NCBI RefSeq assembly: GCF_900142445.1
Contig: NZ_FRAV01000016.1
Span: forward strand, 43,695 to 107,694
Length of the DNA: 64,000 nt
Direction of reading: 5' to 3'
DNA from: Chryseobacterium polytrichastri
GTDB taxonomy: Bacteria; Bacteroidota; Bacteroidia; Flavobacteriales; Weeksellaceae
The notes beneath the pieces are model-generated. The model made no database searches. It saw nothing but the letters and a program-made list of their open reading frames with translations, and was not told the origin of the DNA. This document shows, piece after piece, positions 43,373 through 51,378 of the stretch; within the stretch, counting starts at the first letter, position 1, and every line of letters starts with the position of its first letter. Made by a program: the position numbers and the translations under genes.

Positions 43373-43744
43373 TTATCTGTGTTGGTCTATTAAAATCATA
43401 TTTCCATCGGGATCTTTAAGGAAAATATGTTCAGGACCGGAAGTTGTTTCTTCCGCTTCTTTCTCCAGCTGAACTCCATTCTCTTTTAAATGTTTTTGAA
43501 TTTCACGAACATCATCAAAAGATTCCAGGTTCTGGGCATTCTGATCCCAACCCGGATTAAAAGTAAGCATATTACCATCAAACATCGCCTGAAACAAGCC
43601 AATTAAATGGCCGTCATTTTTCATGATAAGATAATTCTGTTCAATAGCTCCTGCCATAACGCTGAAGCCTAGTTTTTCATAAAAATCTTTAGACTTCTGA
43701 AGATCTTTTACACTTAAACTTATTGAAAATGCACCTAATTTCAT
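43373..43744 (-). CDS. VOC-family glyoxalase-like protein
   Basis: 123 aa. Starts LGAFSISLSVKDLQKSKDFYEKLGFSVMAG and ends GPEHIFLKDPDGNMILIDQHR, the typical repeated beta-alpha-beta-beta-beta units of glyoxalase/bleomycin-resistance proteins. Metal-binding residues are not fully obvious; His/Glu pairs of true glyoxalase I are not preserved as a set. 9 bp after the membrane protein gene. Confidence 0.85.
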   Translation of the reverse strand: MKLGAFSISLSVKDLQKSKDFYEKLGFSVMAGAIEQNYLIMKNDGHLIGLFQAMFDGNMLTFNPGWDQNAQNLESFDDVREIQKHLKENGVQLEKEAEETTSGPEHIFLKDPDGNMILIDQHR

Positions 43745-43753
43745 ATGTAGATT

Positions 43754-44155
43754 TTATTGTTTTTTATTTAAAGCTAATTTGTATCCTGCCAAAACAAATC
43801 CCCAAACAGCAATTCCAAGAATCCAAAACCAAATGGGAGTCGGGAGAATATACATCATATAAATACCTTGAAGTAGAAAAATAATTCCACAAATAATAGC
43901 GTAGGTTTTCTTACCATCATCAGCAATTTTTGTAGAGAAAAATCCGGCAACAAAAGCTCCCAAAGCATATCCCAGAATCACAAAAAGCAGCGCCATCAAA
44001 GGTGCTGTTTCTACATAGTGCTTCAAAGCTTCCATGTCATTATCTTTTATTCCTACAGGTCGGGGAAATAAATAACTCCCTAGTTTTTCAACAATGGTAA
44101 TGGTGATAACGCCAAAGAAAAGCCCTCCAACAACGGCTAAAATCCTTTTAAACAT
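43754..44155 (-). CDS. Small four-helix membrane protein
   Basis: 133 aa with four predicted transmembrane segments (about 5-28, 51-72, 84-103, 107-126). A GLFFGV and a GYALGAFVAGFF glycine-rich helix pattern are the only motifs. Function unknown; belongs to the tight gene series 45635-42818 (3 bp from the previous gene, 9 bp to the next). Confidence 0.75.
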   Translation of the reverse strand: MFKRILAVVGGLFFGVITITIVEKLGSYLFPRPVGIKDNDMEALKHYVETAPLMALLFVILGYALGAFVAGFFSTKIADDGKKTYAIICGIIFLLQGIYMMYILPTPIWFWILGIAVWGFVLAGYKLALNKKQ

Positions 44156-44158
44156 CTT

Positions 44159-44629
44159 TTAGTGATTTTGTAAACGGGTCTTAAAATCTAATGTTCCGTC
44201 ATAGCTTTTCCAATCGCCAACGAACTCAATGTCTTGAGCTTCGATCTTTTCAGTTGTTTTATTCCATTTGAAAGTATACACAAATTTACCTTTGAAAACT
44301 CCGGAATGTTTCCCTTTGTTTTCTTCAGCAAACTCATATTCACCATACATGGTACTTTTTTTCTTACCGTCTTTGTATTTGGTAATCTTTAGGCTTCCTT
44401 CAAGCTTTGCATAGGTTTTATCTACCAGAGAATATCCCGAAACAAAATATTCCTGATCATTTTTATTGTTCTGTTCTGAAGTATTGATCTTCAGTTTAAT
44501 TTCCTGCTTCTTATCACCAATAGTTCCTGTATAAGGTTTGCTATTATTCAACCAAACGTTTGAAATATTGGGCATTTGTGCCAATGCAAAATTGGAAACC
44601 AGAATGAGGAGTAATAAAAGTTTTTTCAT
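44159..44629 (-). CDS. Small secreted protein, paralog of the gene at 44645-45175
   Basis: 156 aa, signal peptide ending near residue 17 (FALAQ). Shares with the adjacent protein the pattern E-K/E...G-K/E-HSG-I/V-FKGKF (ENKGKHSGVFKGKF here) and F-x-G-x-WK-x-Y-x-G-x-LDF near the C-terminus (FVGDWKSYDGTLDF). The sequence looks like an all-beta lipocalin-like barrel. Function unknown. Confidence 0.75.
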   Translation of the reverse strand: MKKLLLLLILVSNFALAQMPNISNVWLNNSKPYTGTIGDKKQEIKLKINTSEQNNKNDQEYFVSGYSLVDKTYAKLEGSLKITKYKDGKKKSTMYGEYEFAEENKGKHSGVFKGKFVYTFKWNKTTEKIEAQDIEFVGDWKSYDGTLDFKTRLQNH

Positions 44630-44644
44630 GTGTGTATTTGAGTT

Positions 44645-45175
44645 TTATTTAAATATTATTTTAGAAATATTTGTAGGAGTATAGTTTGCCCACCAAACGT
44701 CAAAATCTAAATTTCCAATGTAATTTTTCCATTTTCCTTTAAAAGTGATTGTTGAAAAATTTTCATTTAATGGTTTTAAATCTTTATTGATCTGCATTCT
44801 AAATTTACCTTTAAATATACCAGAATGCTCTCCTGATTTATTTTCAATCAAATTAAAATCTCCAAAAACTAGCATCTTGTCAGGGCTATCCCTTACATCA
44901 TATTTTTCAGTGAAAATAATTTCCCCTAAAAACTTTGCCTGATTACCTTCTACTTCAGTGAGTCCGGAAACAAAATACATATTAGGTTTATATGGATTTT
45001 TAACAATATTTTCAAACTTTAATTTAAAAGGGCTATCTTTTGATATTTCCCCCTCAAAATATATTTGTTTATTTAAAACAATCTGACTAAAATCTTCATT
45101 TTTTAAAGGAAATTCTTTAGCCTGTCCGAAAATAATTGTAGAAGCAAATAATAAAAACAGCAAATATTTCTTCAT
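44645..45175 (-). CDS. Small secreted protein, paralog of the gene at 44159-44629
   Basis: 176 aa, signal peptide ending near residue 19 (IIFGQ). Contains NKSGEHSGIFKGKF and FKGKWKNYIGNLDF, mirrored in the next gene, so the pair arose by tandem duplication. Begins 4 bp after the DUF1569 gene, suggesting translational coupling. No recognised family. Confidence 0.75.
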   Translation of the reverse strand: MKKYLLFLLFASTIIFGQAKEFPLKNEDFSQIVLNKQIYFEGEISKDSPFKLKFENIVKNPYKPNMYFVSGLTEVEGNQAKFLGEIIFTEKYDVRDSPDKMLVFGDFNLIENKSGEHSGIFKGKFRMQINKDLKPLNENFSTITFKGKWKNYIGNLDFDVWWANYTPTNISKIIFK

Positions 45176-45179
45176 ACGA

Positions 45180-45635
45180 TTAAACTCCGAATTGCGACAA
45201 ATGGTGGTTCAAATGTTTAGCAAACATATTATTCCATTCGTCAGAATTTAATTTTCCGAAAGAGAAAGATTCTTTTCCATCAAAAGCTGAAGATCCTAAT
45301 TGCTGTGTTTTTTGAATAAAGCCAATTAGTCTTTTCTTTTCTTCATCAAAGTTCTTTCTTCCTGTTACCAAAAACTGTGGAGAGGTAGGCGAATCTCTTG
45401 GATATGCCTTGTCACCAACCACTTTAGGCTTTACAAATCTTTTTAAAATAAATTTCGCAATTGATCCCGGTTTCTTGTGCTTTTCAGGTTCATACACCAT
45501 TTCGTATGTGATACAACAGTGTGCCAACATTTGATCTACCGTCATCTTACCCCACAAACCATGAGTATCCTCAATCAACTTATTTATTCTATCAATGTAA
45601 TTTTGAGCATCTTTTACGTCAAATACGTTTTCCAT
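45180..45635 (-). CDS. DUF1569 protein (DinB-like fold)
   Basis: 151 aa, cytoplasmic helical protein. Landmarks: YIDRINKLIEDTHGLWGKMTVDQMLAHCCITYEMV (about 12-46, with the His that would be a metal ligand), and a C-terminal MFAKHLNHHLSQFGV whose HLNHHLSQFG is the DUF1569 signature and supplies further His ligands. Family members are DinB/YfiT-superfamily metal-binding proteins, probably small thiol transferases, but this is not established. First gene of an operon of six running to 42818. Confidence 0.85.
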   Translation of the reverse strand: MENVFDVKDAQNYIDRINKLIEDTHGLWGKMTVDQMLAHCCITYEMVYEPEKHKKPGSIAKFILKRFVKPKVVGDKAYPRDSPTSPQFLVTGRKNFDEEKKRLIGFIQKTQQLGSSAFDGKESFSFGKLNSDEWNNMFAKHLNHHLSQFGV

Positions 45636-45656
45636 CTTTCTCTAATTGTTAAAAAA

Positions 45657-45664
45657 CAAATATA
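45657..45664 (-). promoter_or_regulatory. Candidate -7 box of the DUF1569 operon
   Basis: Exact TATATTTG on the minus strand, leader of about 17 nt; -33 element not evident. Confidence 0.4.
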
Positions 45665-45808
45665 TCAGTTTTTTTTCTCATTTTACATGCATTTGAAAAA
45701 AGGAATCAAGCAACTGTTCAATAAGAAATAACAGCCAAAGCAACATCCACCATAAACAATTGATAATGAATATTAAATCGATAAAATTTAAGTTTTCTCT
45801 ACAATAAA

Positions 45809-47017
45809 TTATTGCTCAAAATCTTCAGCAAAACCCTCTTTATTTTCTACTTCCGGTTTTACATATCTGAATGTTAACCATAATTTAATTTTAAGGGCAA
45901 TCCAGCCTAAAATAGCATAGACAATCAGAAGAACCAATAGATGGTTTAAATAAGGATAAGTAAGCTCCACAGAGCCTTTTTGAATGAGTAAAATTTTAAA
46001 AGCCTGTAAAAAAGGGGTTAAAGGAATAATATTCGCAAGGAACTGAACAAAAGTAGGCATCGCGCTCAATGGCCATGTAAATCCACTTATGATAAACGCC
46101 GGAGATGCAATAACCATAAGGATTTGAGTTGCTTTCAACGCATCAGGAATTAAAATACTGATCAAAACTCCTAAAAATGAAGCTGAACCTACAAAAACAG
46201 CGGTCAGCATTATAAAATTGAATATTCCTTCCGGCATCGGGACCCTGAAAATCATGTGCATGAAATAATAAATACCGACAATAAGAATTGAAAACACCCA
46301 GATCGGAAGTACTTTAATCAACATCGTTGGGAACGCCCATTTTCTCATTTTAAAGTATTCTTTAACGAAAGATCCACCCTGAAATTCAGCTGCAAAACTT
46401 ACCGCCATTGCCAATAAAATAACCTGCTGTAAAACCACCGCCAACATGGCCGGCCACATGAAGATCAAATAATTACTGGTGGTATTGAAAAGAGTAATAT
46501 AATTAGCTTTAAAAGGTTCGTATTGCGTTGCTGCTTTTGAAGCAGGCATTCCCGCTTTTTGAAGAGCTTTCATGGCAACTCCTGCTGAGAATGTCCCAAT
46601 GGTCAACTGAAGTCCTTTGGTCGCAAAATTGGCCGTTAAAACGTTTCCTGTGTTAATGTAAATATTGACTTCAGGATATTTTTTCTGCAGCATATTGCCT
46701 TCAAATTTTGAGGGAATGATGACTACTGCAGCAGCTTCATATTTGATGACTTCATCTTTAATACTGAACGGCTCCTGTAAATATCGGATGACTTTAATGC
46801 TTTTATTGTCTTCCAGCATTTCTGTTAGTTGGTTTGATAATGGCGTATTATCTCTATCAATCACCAATACAGGTGTATTTTCAACTTTTCCGCTTTTGTA
46901 TACGAAACCCAATAATGTGGCATAGAAAACCGGCGCCAGAAAGAAAACGGTTCTTAATGTCGAATTGCCGATAAACAGCTTGAATTCTCGTTTTAAAAGT
47001 CGGAAAAATTCTTTCAT
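45809..47017 (-). CDS. ABC-2-type export permease (YhhJ-like)
   Basis: 402 aa: one N-terminal helix (about 20-37), a large periplasmic domain (about 40-180) and five further helices, the usual plan of DrrB/YhhJ permeases. ABC-2 core stretches are visible at GSASFLGVLISILIPDALKATQILMVIASPAFIISGFTWPLSAMPTFVQFLANIIPLTPFLQ (within about 275-340). Works with the HlyD-like adaptor encoded 2 bp upstream and TolC, but no ATP-binding subunit is present in the window. Confidence 0.9.
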   Translation of the reverse strand: MKEFFRLLKREFKLFIGNSTLRTVFFLAPVFYATLLGFVYKSGKVENTPVLVIDRDNTPLSNQLTEMLEDNKSIKVIRYLQEPFSIKDEVIKYEAAAVVIIPSKFEGNMLQKKYPEVNIYINTGNVLTANFATKGLQLTIGTFSAGVAMKALQKAGMPASKAATQYEPFKANYITLFNTTSNYLIFMWPAMLAVVLQQVILLAMAVSFAAEFQGGSFVKEYFKMRKWAFPTMLIKVLPIWVFSILIVGIYYFMHMIFRVPMPEGIFNFIMLTAVFVGSASFLGVLISILIPDALKATQILMVIASPAFIISGFTWPLSAMPTFVQFLANIIPLTPFLQAFKILLIQKGSVELTYPYLNHLLVLLIVYAILGWIALKIKLWLTFRYVKPEVENKEGFAEDFEQ

Positions 47018-47019
47018 AA

Positions 47020-47979
47020 TTATTTCAGGATAACATTAGCATTCACCAGAATATTTTTAGCTTTATTCATATCCTTTGGCTTCACTTTTATTTCGTAGAT
47101 CGCGTCCTGCAATTGATAATCGGGGTAAGCCGTTGTAATATCTGCATATCTTGTCAGCTGCTTGATGTAAATAATGGTTCCTTCTACATTTTCTTTATTG
47201 TAAACAACCTGCATATTCACAGCCTGCCCTTTTTTATATTTTGCAATTTTACTTTCGGGAACGGTAAATCTGAAATACGTACTTTCAGGAATATACCCGT
47301 TGAATAATGCAAAACCAGCCGTTGCCAATTCTCCTGCATTCAAACTAATCGTTTCAATTTCCATATCGTTGGTAGCAATGATGTATCTTTCAGAATAAGC
47401 AACATTAGCTTCCTGCAAAGCCCCTTTTGCCTGTGAAGCCTGTCCGGCGGCCATTTCTACTTTTTCGAAACGGGTTCCTCTTTTTACATCATCCAATTCC
47501 GCAACTACAGCATCATATTGTGCTTTTGCGCCCTGCATTTTAGCATATACCTCATCATAAGCCTGTGGAGACATTAAACTGTCACGATACATATTGGAAG
47601 CTCTTTTAAAAGATTTCTGGGCAAAATCATATTGCTCTTTTAACCCTTTATATTTAGCCTGTAGTTGTTTCATCTGGTCTGCCGTAGCTCCATTTTTAGC
47701 CATTTGCTCCTGAGCTGTTGCCGCACTTACAGCACCTTGAGCCTGAGCAATTTTAGCAGAAACTTCAGGAATATCCAGTAAAGCCAAGGTATCCCCTTTC
47801 TTTACGGTTTGACCTTCAGTAACGTATATTTTCACAATTCTTCCAGTTACTTTCGGAACAAAAGAGATCACATCTTTTTTGGTTTTGCCTTCAGAATCAT
47901 TGAGGTTTTCTTTTTTTGTATCACAGCTTCCCAATAAAAACAGAATTACAAATAAGAGAGATATATTTTTTTGCATCAT
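47020..47979 (-). CDS. HlyD-family membrane-fusion lipoprotein
   Basis: 319 aa adaptor that bridges an inner-membrane exporter and an outer-membrane channel. Lipobox LLGSC (Cys19). A lipoyl-like segment VTGRIVKIYVTEGQTVKKGDTLALLDIPEV (about 45-74), a helical hairpin of about 110 residues, then the second lipoyl half and a beta-barrel with GYIPESTYFRFTVPESKIAKYKKGQAVNM. Operon with tolC and the permease (15 bp and 2 bp spacers). Confidence 0.9.
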   Translation of the reverse strand: MMQKNISLLFVILFLLGSCDTKKENLNDSEGKTKKDVISFVPKVTGRIVKIYVTEGQTVKKGDTLALLDIPEVSAKIAQAQGAVSAATAQEQMAKNGATADQMKQLQAKYKGLKEQYDFAQKSFKRASNMYRDSLMSPQAYDEVYAKMQGAKAQYDAVVAELDDVKRGTRFEKVEMAAGQASQAKGALQEANVAYSERYIIATNDMEIETISLNAGELATAGFALFNGYIPESTYFRFTVPESKIAKYKKGQAVNMQVVYNKENVEGTIIYIKQLTRYADITTAYPDYQLQDAIYEIKVKPKDMNKAKNILVNANVILK

Positions 47980-47994
47980 TTTACTATTAAGGGG

Positions 47995-49404
47995 TTAATA
48001 AAGTCTGGTAATATCCAATTCCTGAGTAGACCTCATCAATTCTATTCCTGCTCTTCTCTGGTTGAAGATCGTATTTTGATATTCTAGTTCAGCAGCTTCA
48101 AGATCACTTTCAGCTTCTATGAGTTGAGATGATTTGCTGATTCCGTATCTGAATTCTTTTTCAGCCTGAACCAATGCATTTTTTGCCAATTCTTTCTGCT
48201 TACTTTTCAGAGCAATCTGTGCAGTTGCAATATCATAATTGGTTTGATTGTTGGCTAAATTCAACGTCAGTTTTTTAAGTGCATCTTCTTTTTTATTCAA
48301 GAGAACTTCTTTCCCAATTCGGGCAGTTTCTTCGGCGTGTTTCCCTTCTCTTCCATCGAAAATCTCCCATTTAAATCCAACCCCTGCCGTAAACAAAGGA
48401 AGAATATTGATATTGGTGGGTCGCCAATCTAATTTCGCTCCTTCATAACCAATTGCAGGAACGGCAGGAATTACATTTTCGGAAGTTTTGATCCTGCTCC
48501 CATACAACCCGATATAATAAGCAGAAGCCATCAACTGAACCTTTGGAATCATCCAGGTTCTTTCGGCTTTTATTTTATAATCTGCAGCAACAATTCCATG
48601 TTCTAAGGCACGCACTTCTGCTCTTTTTTCAATTCCGTTTTCGGGGTTTAGCAACTCAACCTGAGAAAGAACAGGTTCTATCATTCTCAGGCGTTCTTTT
48701 TGAATTCCTGTTAAGATGAACAATTGAGTAAGAAGCAATTCTTTCTTCCCTTCATATTCCACTACTTTAGCATCCAATGTTGCCTGAGCCAGTTCTATTT
48801 TCTTATGATCATAAGGAGTAATCAGTCCATATCCTAATGCTTTGTCTGCTGTTTTACGATTGATATCCAATCTTTTTTTACTTTCATCCAACACTCTTTT
48901 AGACTGATGAACTAATGCCAACTGATCATATGCTTTGGAAATAGTCGCCACCACTTCATCTTTGGTTTTCTCTAATAAAATATCTTCAGACATTTTTTTC
49001 TCTTCAATTGCCTTCTTTAAATATTTCACTTTACCTCCTGAATACAAAAGCATTTTTGCCTCTGTTTTTGCAATTCCTGAGAAACCGGATATATTTAAAT
49101 TATTATTAAAACTTCCTTCCGGAATACGAATAAAAGGAGCGAGATTAATTTCCGGAGAGGTAAGGCGAGCTGTAGCATTAATGTAGCCAACTTGTCCGCT
49201 GACTTCCAGTGTTGGAAGAAAGATATCTTTAAGTTTATGCTCGTCAAGATCGGTCAGTTTATTTTGAGTAATCTGCATTTTAAGATCCGAATCCCGAACC
49301 ATCGCACTGTCTAAAAGTTCTTTAAACTCGGGCGCAGATTGTGCCCAACCAACAGTTGGAAGGAGAAAAAAACCGAGCGTAAAAATCAATAAATTGCTTT
49401 TCAT
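47995..49404 (-). CDS. TolC-family outer-membrane efflux channel
   Basis: 469 aa, signal peptide ending near residue 22 (VGWAQ). Two repeated coiled-coil halves: residues about 24-210 with DEVVATISKAYDQLALVHQS, and about 250-469 with GVGFKWEIFDGREGKH and DIATAQIALKSKQKELAKNALVQAEKEFRYGISKSSQLIEAESDLEAAELEYQN, the characteristic closing repeat. First gene of the export operon. Substrate unknown. Confidence 0.92.
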   Translation of the reverse strand: MKSNLLIFTLGFFLLPTVGWAQSAPEFKELLDSAMVRDSDLKMQITQNKLTDLDEHKLKDIFLPTLEVSGQVGYINATARLTSPEINLAPFIRIPEGSFNNNLNISGFSGIAKTEAKMLLYSGGKVKYLKKAIEEKKMSEDILLEKTKDEVVATISKAYDQLALVHQSKRVLDESKKRLDINRKTADKALGYGLITPYDHKKIELAQATLDAKVVEYEGKKELLLTQLFILTGIQKERLRMIEPVLSQVELLNPENGIEKRAEVRALEHGIVAADYKIKAERTWMIPKVQLMASAYYIGLYGSRIKTSENVIPAVPAIGYEGAKLDWRPTNINILPLFTAGVGFKWEIFDGREGKHAEETARIGKEVLLNKKEDALKKLTLNLANNQTNYDIATAQIALKSKQKELAKNALVQAEKEFRYGISKSSQLIEAESDLEAAELEYQNTIFNQRRAGIELMRSTQELDITRLY

Positions 49405-49419
49405 GGTTCATGTTTACAA

Positions 49420-49427
49420 CAAATATA
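49420..49427 (-). promoter_or_regulatory. Candidate -7 box of the TolC-HlyD-permease operon
   Basis: Exact TATATTTG on the minus strand, 16 bp before the start codon. Confidence 0.4.
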
Positions 49428-49770
49428 ATGCAAAAATGTCTTATACACCCCTAAAACACTCACTAAATAGTGAGTTTAAAAAAAGTTTAAATTACGTTTA
49501 ATACAAATCCTTTATTCATAGTAGTTTTAGAAGAATCGTTTAACTGAAATTTAATTTTTGTTTTAATTGAAAATTTTATAATTGTGTGGGTAATGTCACT
49601 ACGAACCGAAGGTGAAGTAATCTCTTTTGACAGTTTTATAAATGGTTTATTTAAGCCATTTATATCCTTCTAAGACGAGAGGCGTTGTGGTAAAAATGTG
49701 ATGCTTACTATTGTTATTGCTTCTTCACTTTGCTCATCACAACGACAGAATTTGTAATGATGACGAAGGC

Positions 49771-49872
49771 CCTAGCCCAGATTGGAGTGACATCCTTTTT
49801 TGTTGCGGCCGGAGCGAAGCGGAGGTCGTAACAAAAAAGATATAGCGGAAAGCTGGAAACAGCTCTTAAAAA
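49771..49872. repeat. Modular interspersed element, family A copy 3
   Basis: Left box CCTAGCCCAGATTGGAGTGA (49771-49790), a 16-nt stem (49795-49810 with 49824-49839, two positions G-U in RNA) around an AGCGAAGCGG-type loop, and right box TATAGCGGAAAGCTGGAAAC (49841-49860) followed by AGCTCTTAAAA. Confidence 0.65.
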
Positions 49873-49901
49873 TAAAAAAAAGTGGAAGGGTTGGAGTGTT
49901 T

Positions 49902-49938
49902 GAGCGTTTGAGTATTGAGTATTGAGTATTGAGCGTTT
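49902..49938. repeat. Short tandem repeat of GAGCGTTT and GAGTATT units
   Basis: One GAGCGTTT, three GAGTATT, one GAGCGTTT in a row. Resembles the GAG-rich interior of family A copy 1. Confidence 0.55.
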
Positions 49939-50012
49939 GAGTGTGATAAAGTGGATCGCTGGAAATGGGTTCTAAAAATGGGTAATGGGTAATGAAACCA
50001 ATGCTTTTCTCT

Positions 50013-50048
50013 CGCGGATTTTGGAGATGACGCAGATTTTTTATGGTT
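50013..50048. repeat. Dispersed repeat, family C
   Basis: TCTCGCGGATTTTGGAGATG and GACGCAGATTTTTTATGG, closely matching 50747-50785 downstream of the other ecotin gene. Confidence 0.5.
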
Positions 50049-50057
50049 TATAAAACA

Positions 50058-50085
50058 AAACTCCCCACGGAAATGTGAGGAGTTT
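50058..50085 (-). terminator. Terminator of ecotin paralog 2
   Basis: An 11-bp stem (one G-U in RNA) with a short loop and T-rich end. Nearly the same as the one after paralog 1. Confidence 0.75.
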
Positions 50086-50104
50086 ATATGTAAATTGTTC
50101 AAGA

Positions 50105-50593
50105 CTATTTTTGAACGGCTTTCTTCATCGTAGCATCAGGACGTAAAATTCTGTAGTGAACCTCCAAGTCTTTCGGGACATAAAATACCAACGGTAATTT
50201 ACTGTTGTATCTTACGATCTCAGGCTGAATGTAGACAAATTTTTTGGTCTTTTTCTGATCCGGACACCCCATTAATGTACTTGCCACTTCTCCTTTAGAT
50301 TCTACATCATAATAGTTGTAGCCCCAACCCTGAAGGTCTTGAGATTTTACATTTCCCATTAAAAACTGGTTGTTACAATCCATCATTTTTTCTGTTCCTA
50401 CAAAAAACTCTACTTTTAAATCGTTTTCGTTTTTAGCAATCGGAAGCTGAATGTATACTTGCTTATATCCCTCTTTTGCTTTGGGGAACATTTCAATCTG
50501 TAGTTTTTCAAATTTGTCAGCTTTCTTTTGTGCAAAAGCATTTACACCTATCAACATCACCAAGCCTGTCATTACTGTTTTTGAAAATTTCAT
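50105..50593 (-). CDS. eco: Ecotin-family serine protease inhibitor, paralog 2 (predicted P1 Leu)
   Basis: Periplasmic dimeric inhibitor of trypsin-fold proteases. 162 aa, signal peptide ending near residue 22 (AFAQK). Ecotin landmarks in order: FPKAKEGYKQVYIQLP, DLKVEFFVGTEKMMDCN (Cys73), LQGWGYNYYDV, the reactive loop STLMGC with Cys110 to close the disulfide, FVYIQPEIVRYNSKLPLVFYVP and a final YRILRPD. By alignment with E. coli ecotin (loop STMMAC, P1 Met84), P1 is Leu107, which favours chymotrypsin- or elastase-like targets. Own terminator; 256 bp after paralog 1. Confidence 0.93.
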   Translation of the reverse strand: MKFSKTVMTGLVMLIGVNAFAQKKADKFEKLQIEMFPKAKEGYKQVYIQLPIAKNENDLKVEFFVGTEKMMDCNNQFLMGNVKSQDLQGWGYNYYDVESKGEVASTLMGCPDQKKTKKFVYIQPEIVRYNSKLPLVFYVPKDLEVHYRILRPDATMKKAVQK

Positions 50594-50746
50594 TTCGTTT
50601 TATTTTAATATTTTTTCTATTTGCTTATAGCCAAAAACTATTCCAAAGCCTTACTAGTATTGATTTTTTGGTGAATATTTATCTGTCATGCATAATATTT
50701 TTTTTGTGCTTTAGATTTTTATCTGATAGGTCTCAATTTATATTGA

Positions 50747-50785
50747 TCTCGCGGATTTTGCAGATTAAGCAGATTTTTAATGGGT
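50747..50785. repeat. Dispersed repeat, family C
   Basis: CTCGCGGATTTTGCAGATTA and AGCAGATTTTTAATGGG, in the same position relative to its ecotin gene as the 50013-50048 copy, so the duplication of the ecotin gene may have included it. Confidence 0.5.
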
Positions 50786-50801
50786 TGTGTTCTGAAACTA
50801 A

Positions 50802-50828
50802 AAACTCCCCACAAATTGCGAGGAGTTT
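50802..50828 (-). terminator. Terminator of ecotin paralog 1
   Basis: A 12-bp stem (with two G-U pairs in RNA) around ATT and a T-run on the minus strand. Confidence 0.75.
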
Positions 50829-50849
50829 AGTATGAATATTAAATGTATA

Positions 50850-51338
50850 TTATTTCTGAACGGCTTTCTTCATATTGCCATCTGGGCGCAAAATTCTATA
50901 TCGCACTTCCATATCTTTTGGAACATAGAATATCATAGGTAATTTGCTATTATATCTCGCTATCTCGGGTTGAAAAGAAACAAATTTCTTTGTAGCTTTT
51001 TGATTACCACATCCCATCTTGGTTGATATCATCTGCCCGCTATACTCTACTTCATAATAAGAATATCCCCAACCTTCTAAATCTTTAGACTTAACACTTC
51101 CTCCTAAAGAATGACGATTACAATCTACCATTGCTTCGATCCCTACAAAAAATTCAACCTTTAAATCATCTTCATTTTTATCTGTCGGTACCTGAATGTA
51201 AACTTGCTTATAGCCCTCTTTAGCTTTTGGGAACATTCCTATATCAAGCTTTTCATATTTTTCCGTTTTCTTTTGCGCAAAAGCAGTTACTCCTACCAAA
51301 AGCACTAATCCTGTAATTAACGTTTTTAAATATTTCAT
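50850..51338 (-). CDS. eco: Ecotin-family serine protease inhibitor, paralog 1 (predicted P1 Lys)
   Basis: 162 aa from the ATG at 51338, which aligns residue by residue with paralog 2; an ATG three codons upstream (51347) is less likely. Signal peptide to about 22. Same landmarks: FPKAKEGYKQVYIQVP, VEFFVGIEAMVDCNRHSLGG (Cys73), LEGWGYSYYEV, the loop STKMGC (Cys110), RYNSKLPMIFYVP. P1 aligns to Lys107, predicting trypsin-like targets. The second-site stretch RHSLGG is closer to E. coli ecotin (LHRLGG) than in paralog 2. Starts 41 bp after the alpha-2-macroglobulin gene; probably cotranscribed. Confidence 0.93.
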   Translation of the reverse strand: MKYLKTLITGLVLLVGVTAFAQKKTEKYEKLDIGMFPKAKEGYKQVYIQVPTDKNEDDLKVEFFVGIEAMVDCNRHSLGGSVKSKDLEGWGYSYYEVEYSGQMISTKMGCGNQKATKKFVSFQPEIARYNSKLPMIFYVPKDMEVRYRILRPDGNMKKAVQK

Positions 51339-51378
51339 TTTTCTCATTTTTGTTTATTTATTCTATTACACCCAAAAA

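Larger units (their letters stand above)
49405..50104. other. Repeat-rich non-coding region (700 bp)
   Basis: No gene; an open frame at 49866-50102 is made of repeats. It holds the TolC promoter, a hairpin at about 49638-49664, a family A element (49771-49872), a GAG-rich short tandem repeat (49902-49938), a partial right-box (49949-49975), a family C repeat (50013-50048) and a terminator for the ecotin gene. Confidence 0.65.

Noticed and set aside
49866..50102. 78-codon open frame on the minus strand downstream of the ecotin gene
   Set aside because: It is built from the GAG tandem repeat, a family C repeat and the ecotin terminator; translation is Ser/His/Asn-rich without any motif.
50476..50835. 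119-codon open frame on the plus strand
   Set aside because: Starts antisense within the ecotin gene and runs through its leader and a terminator; no coding signature.
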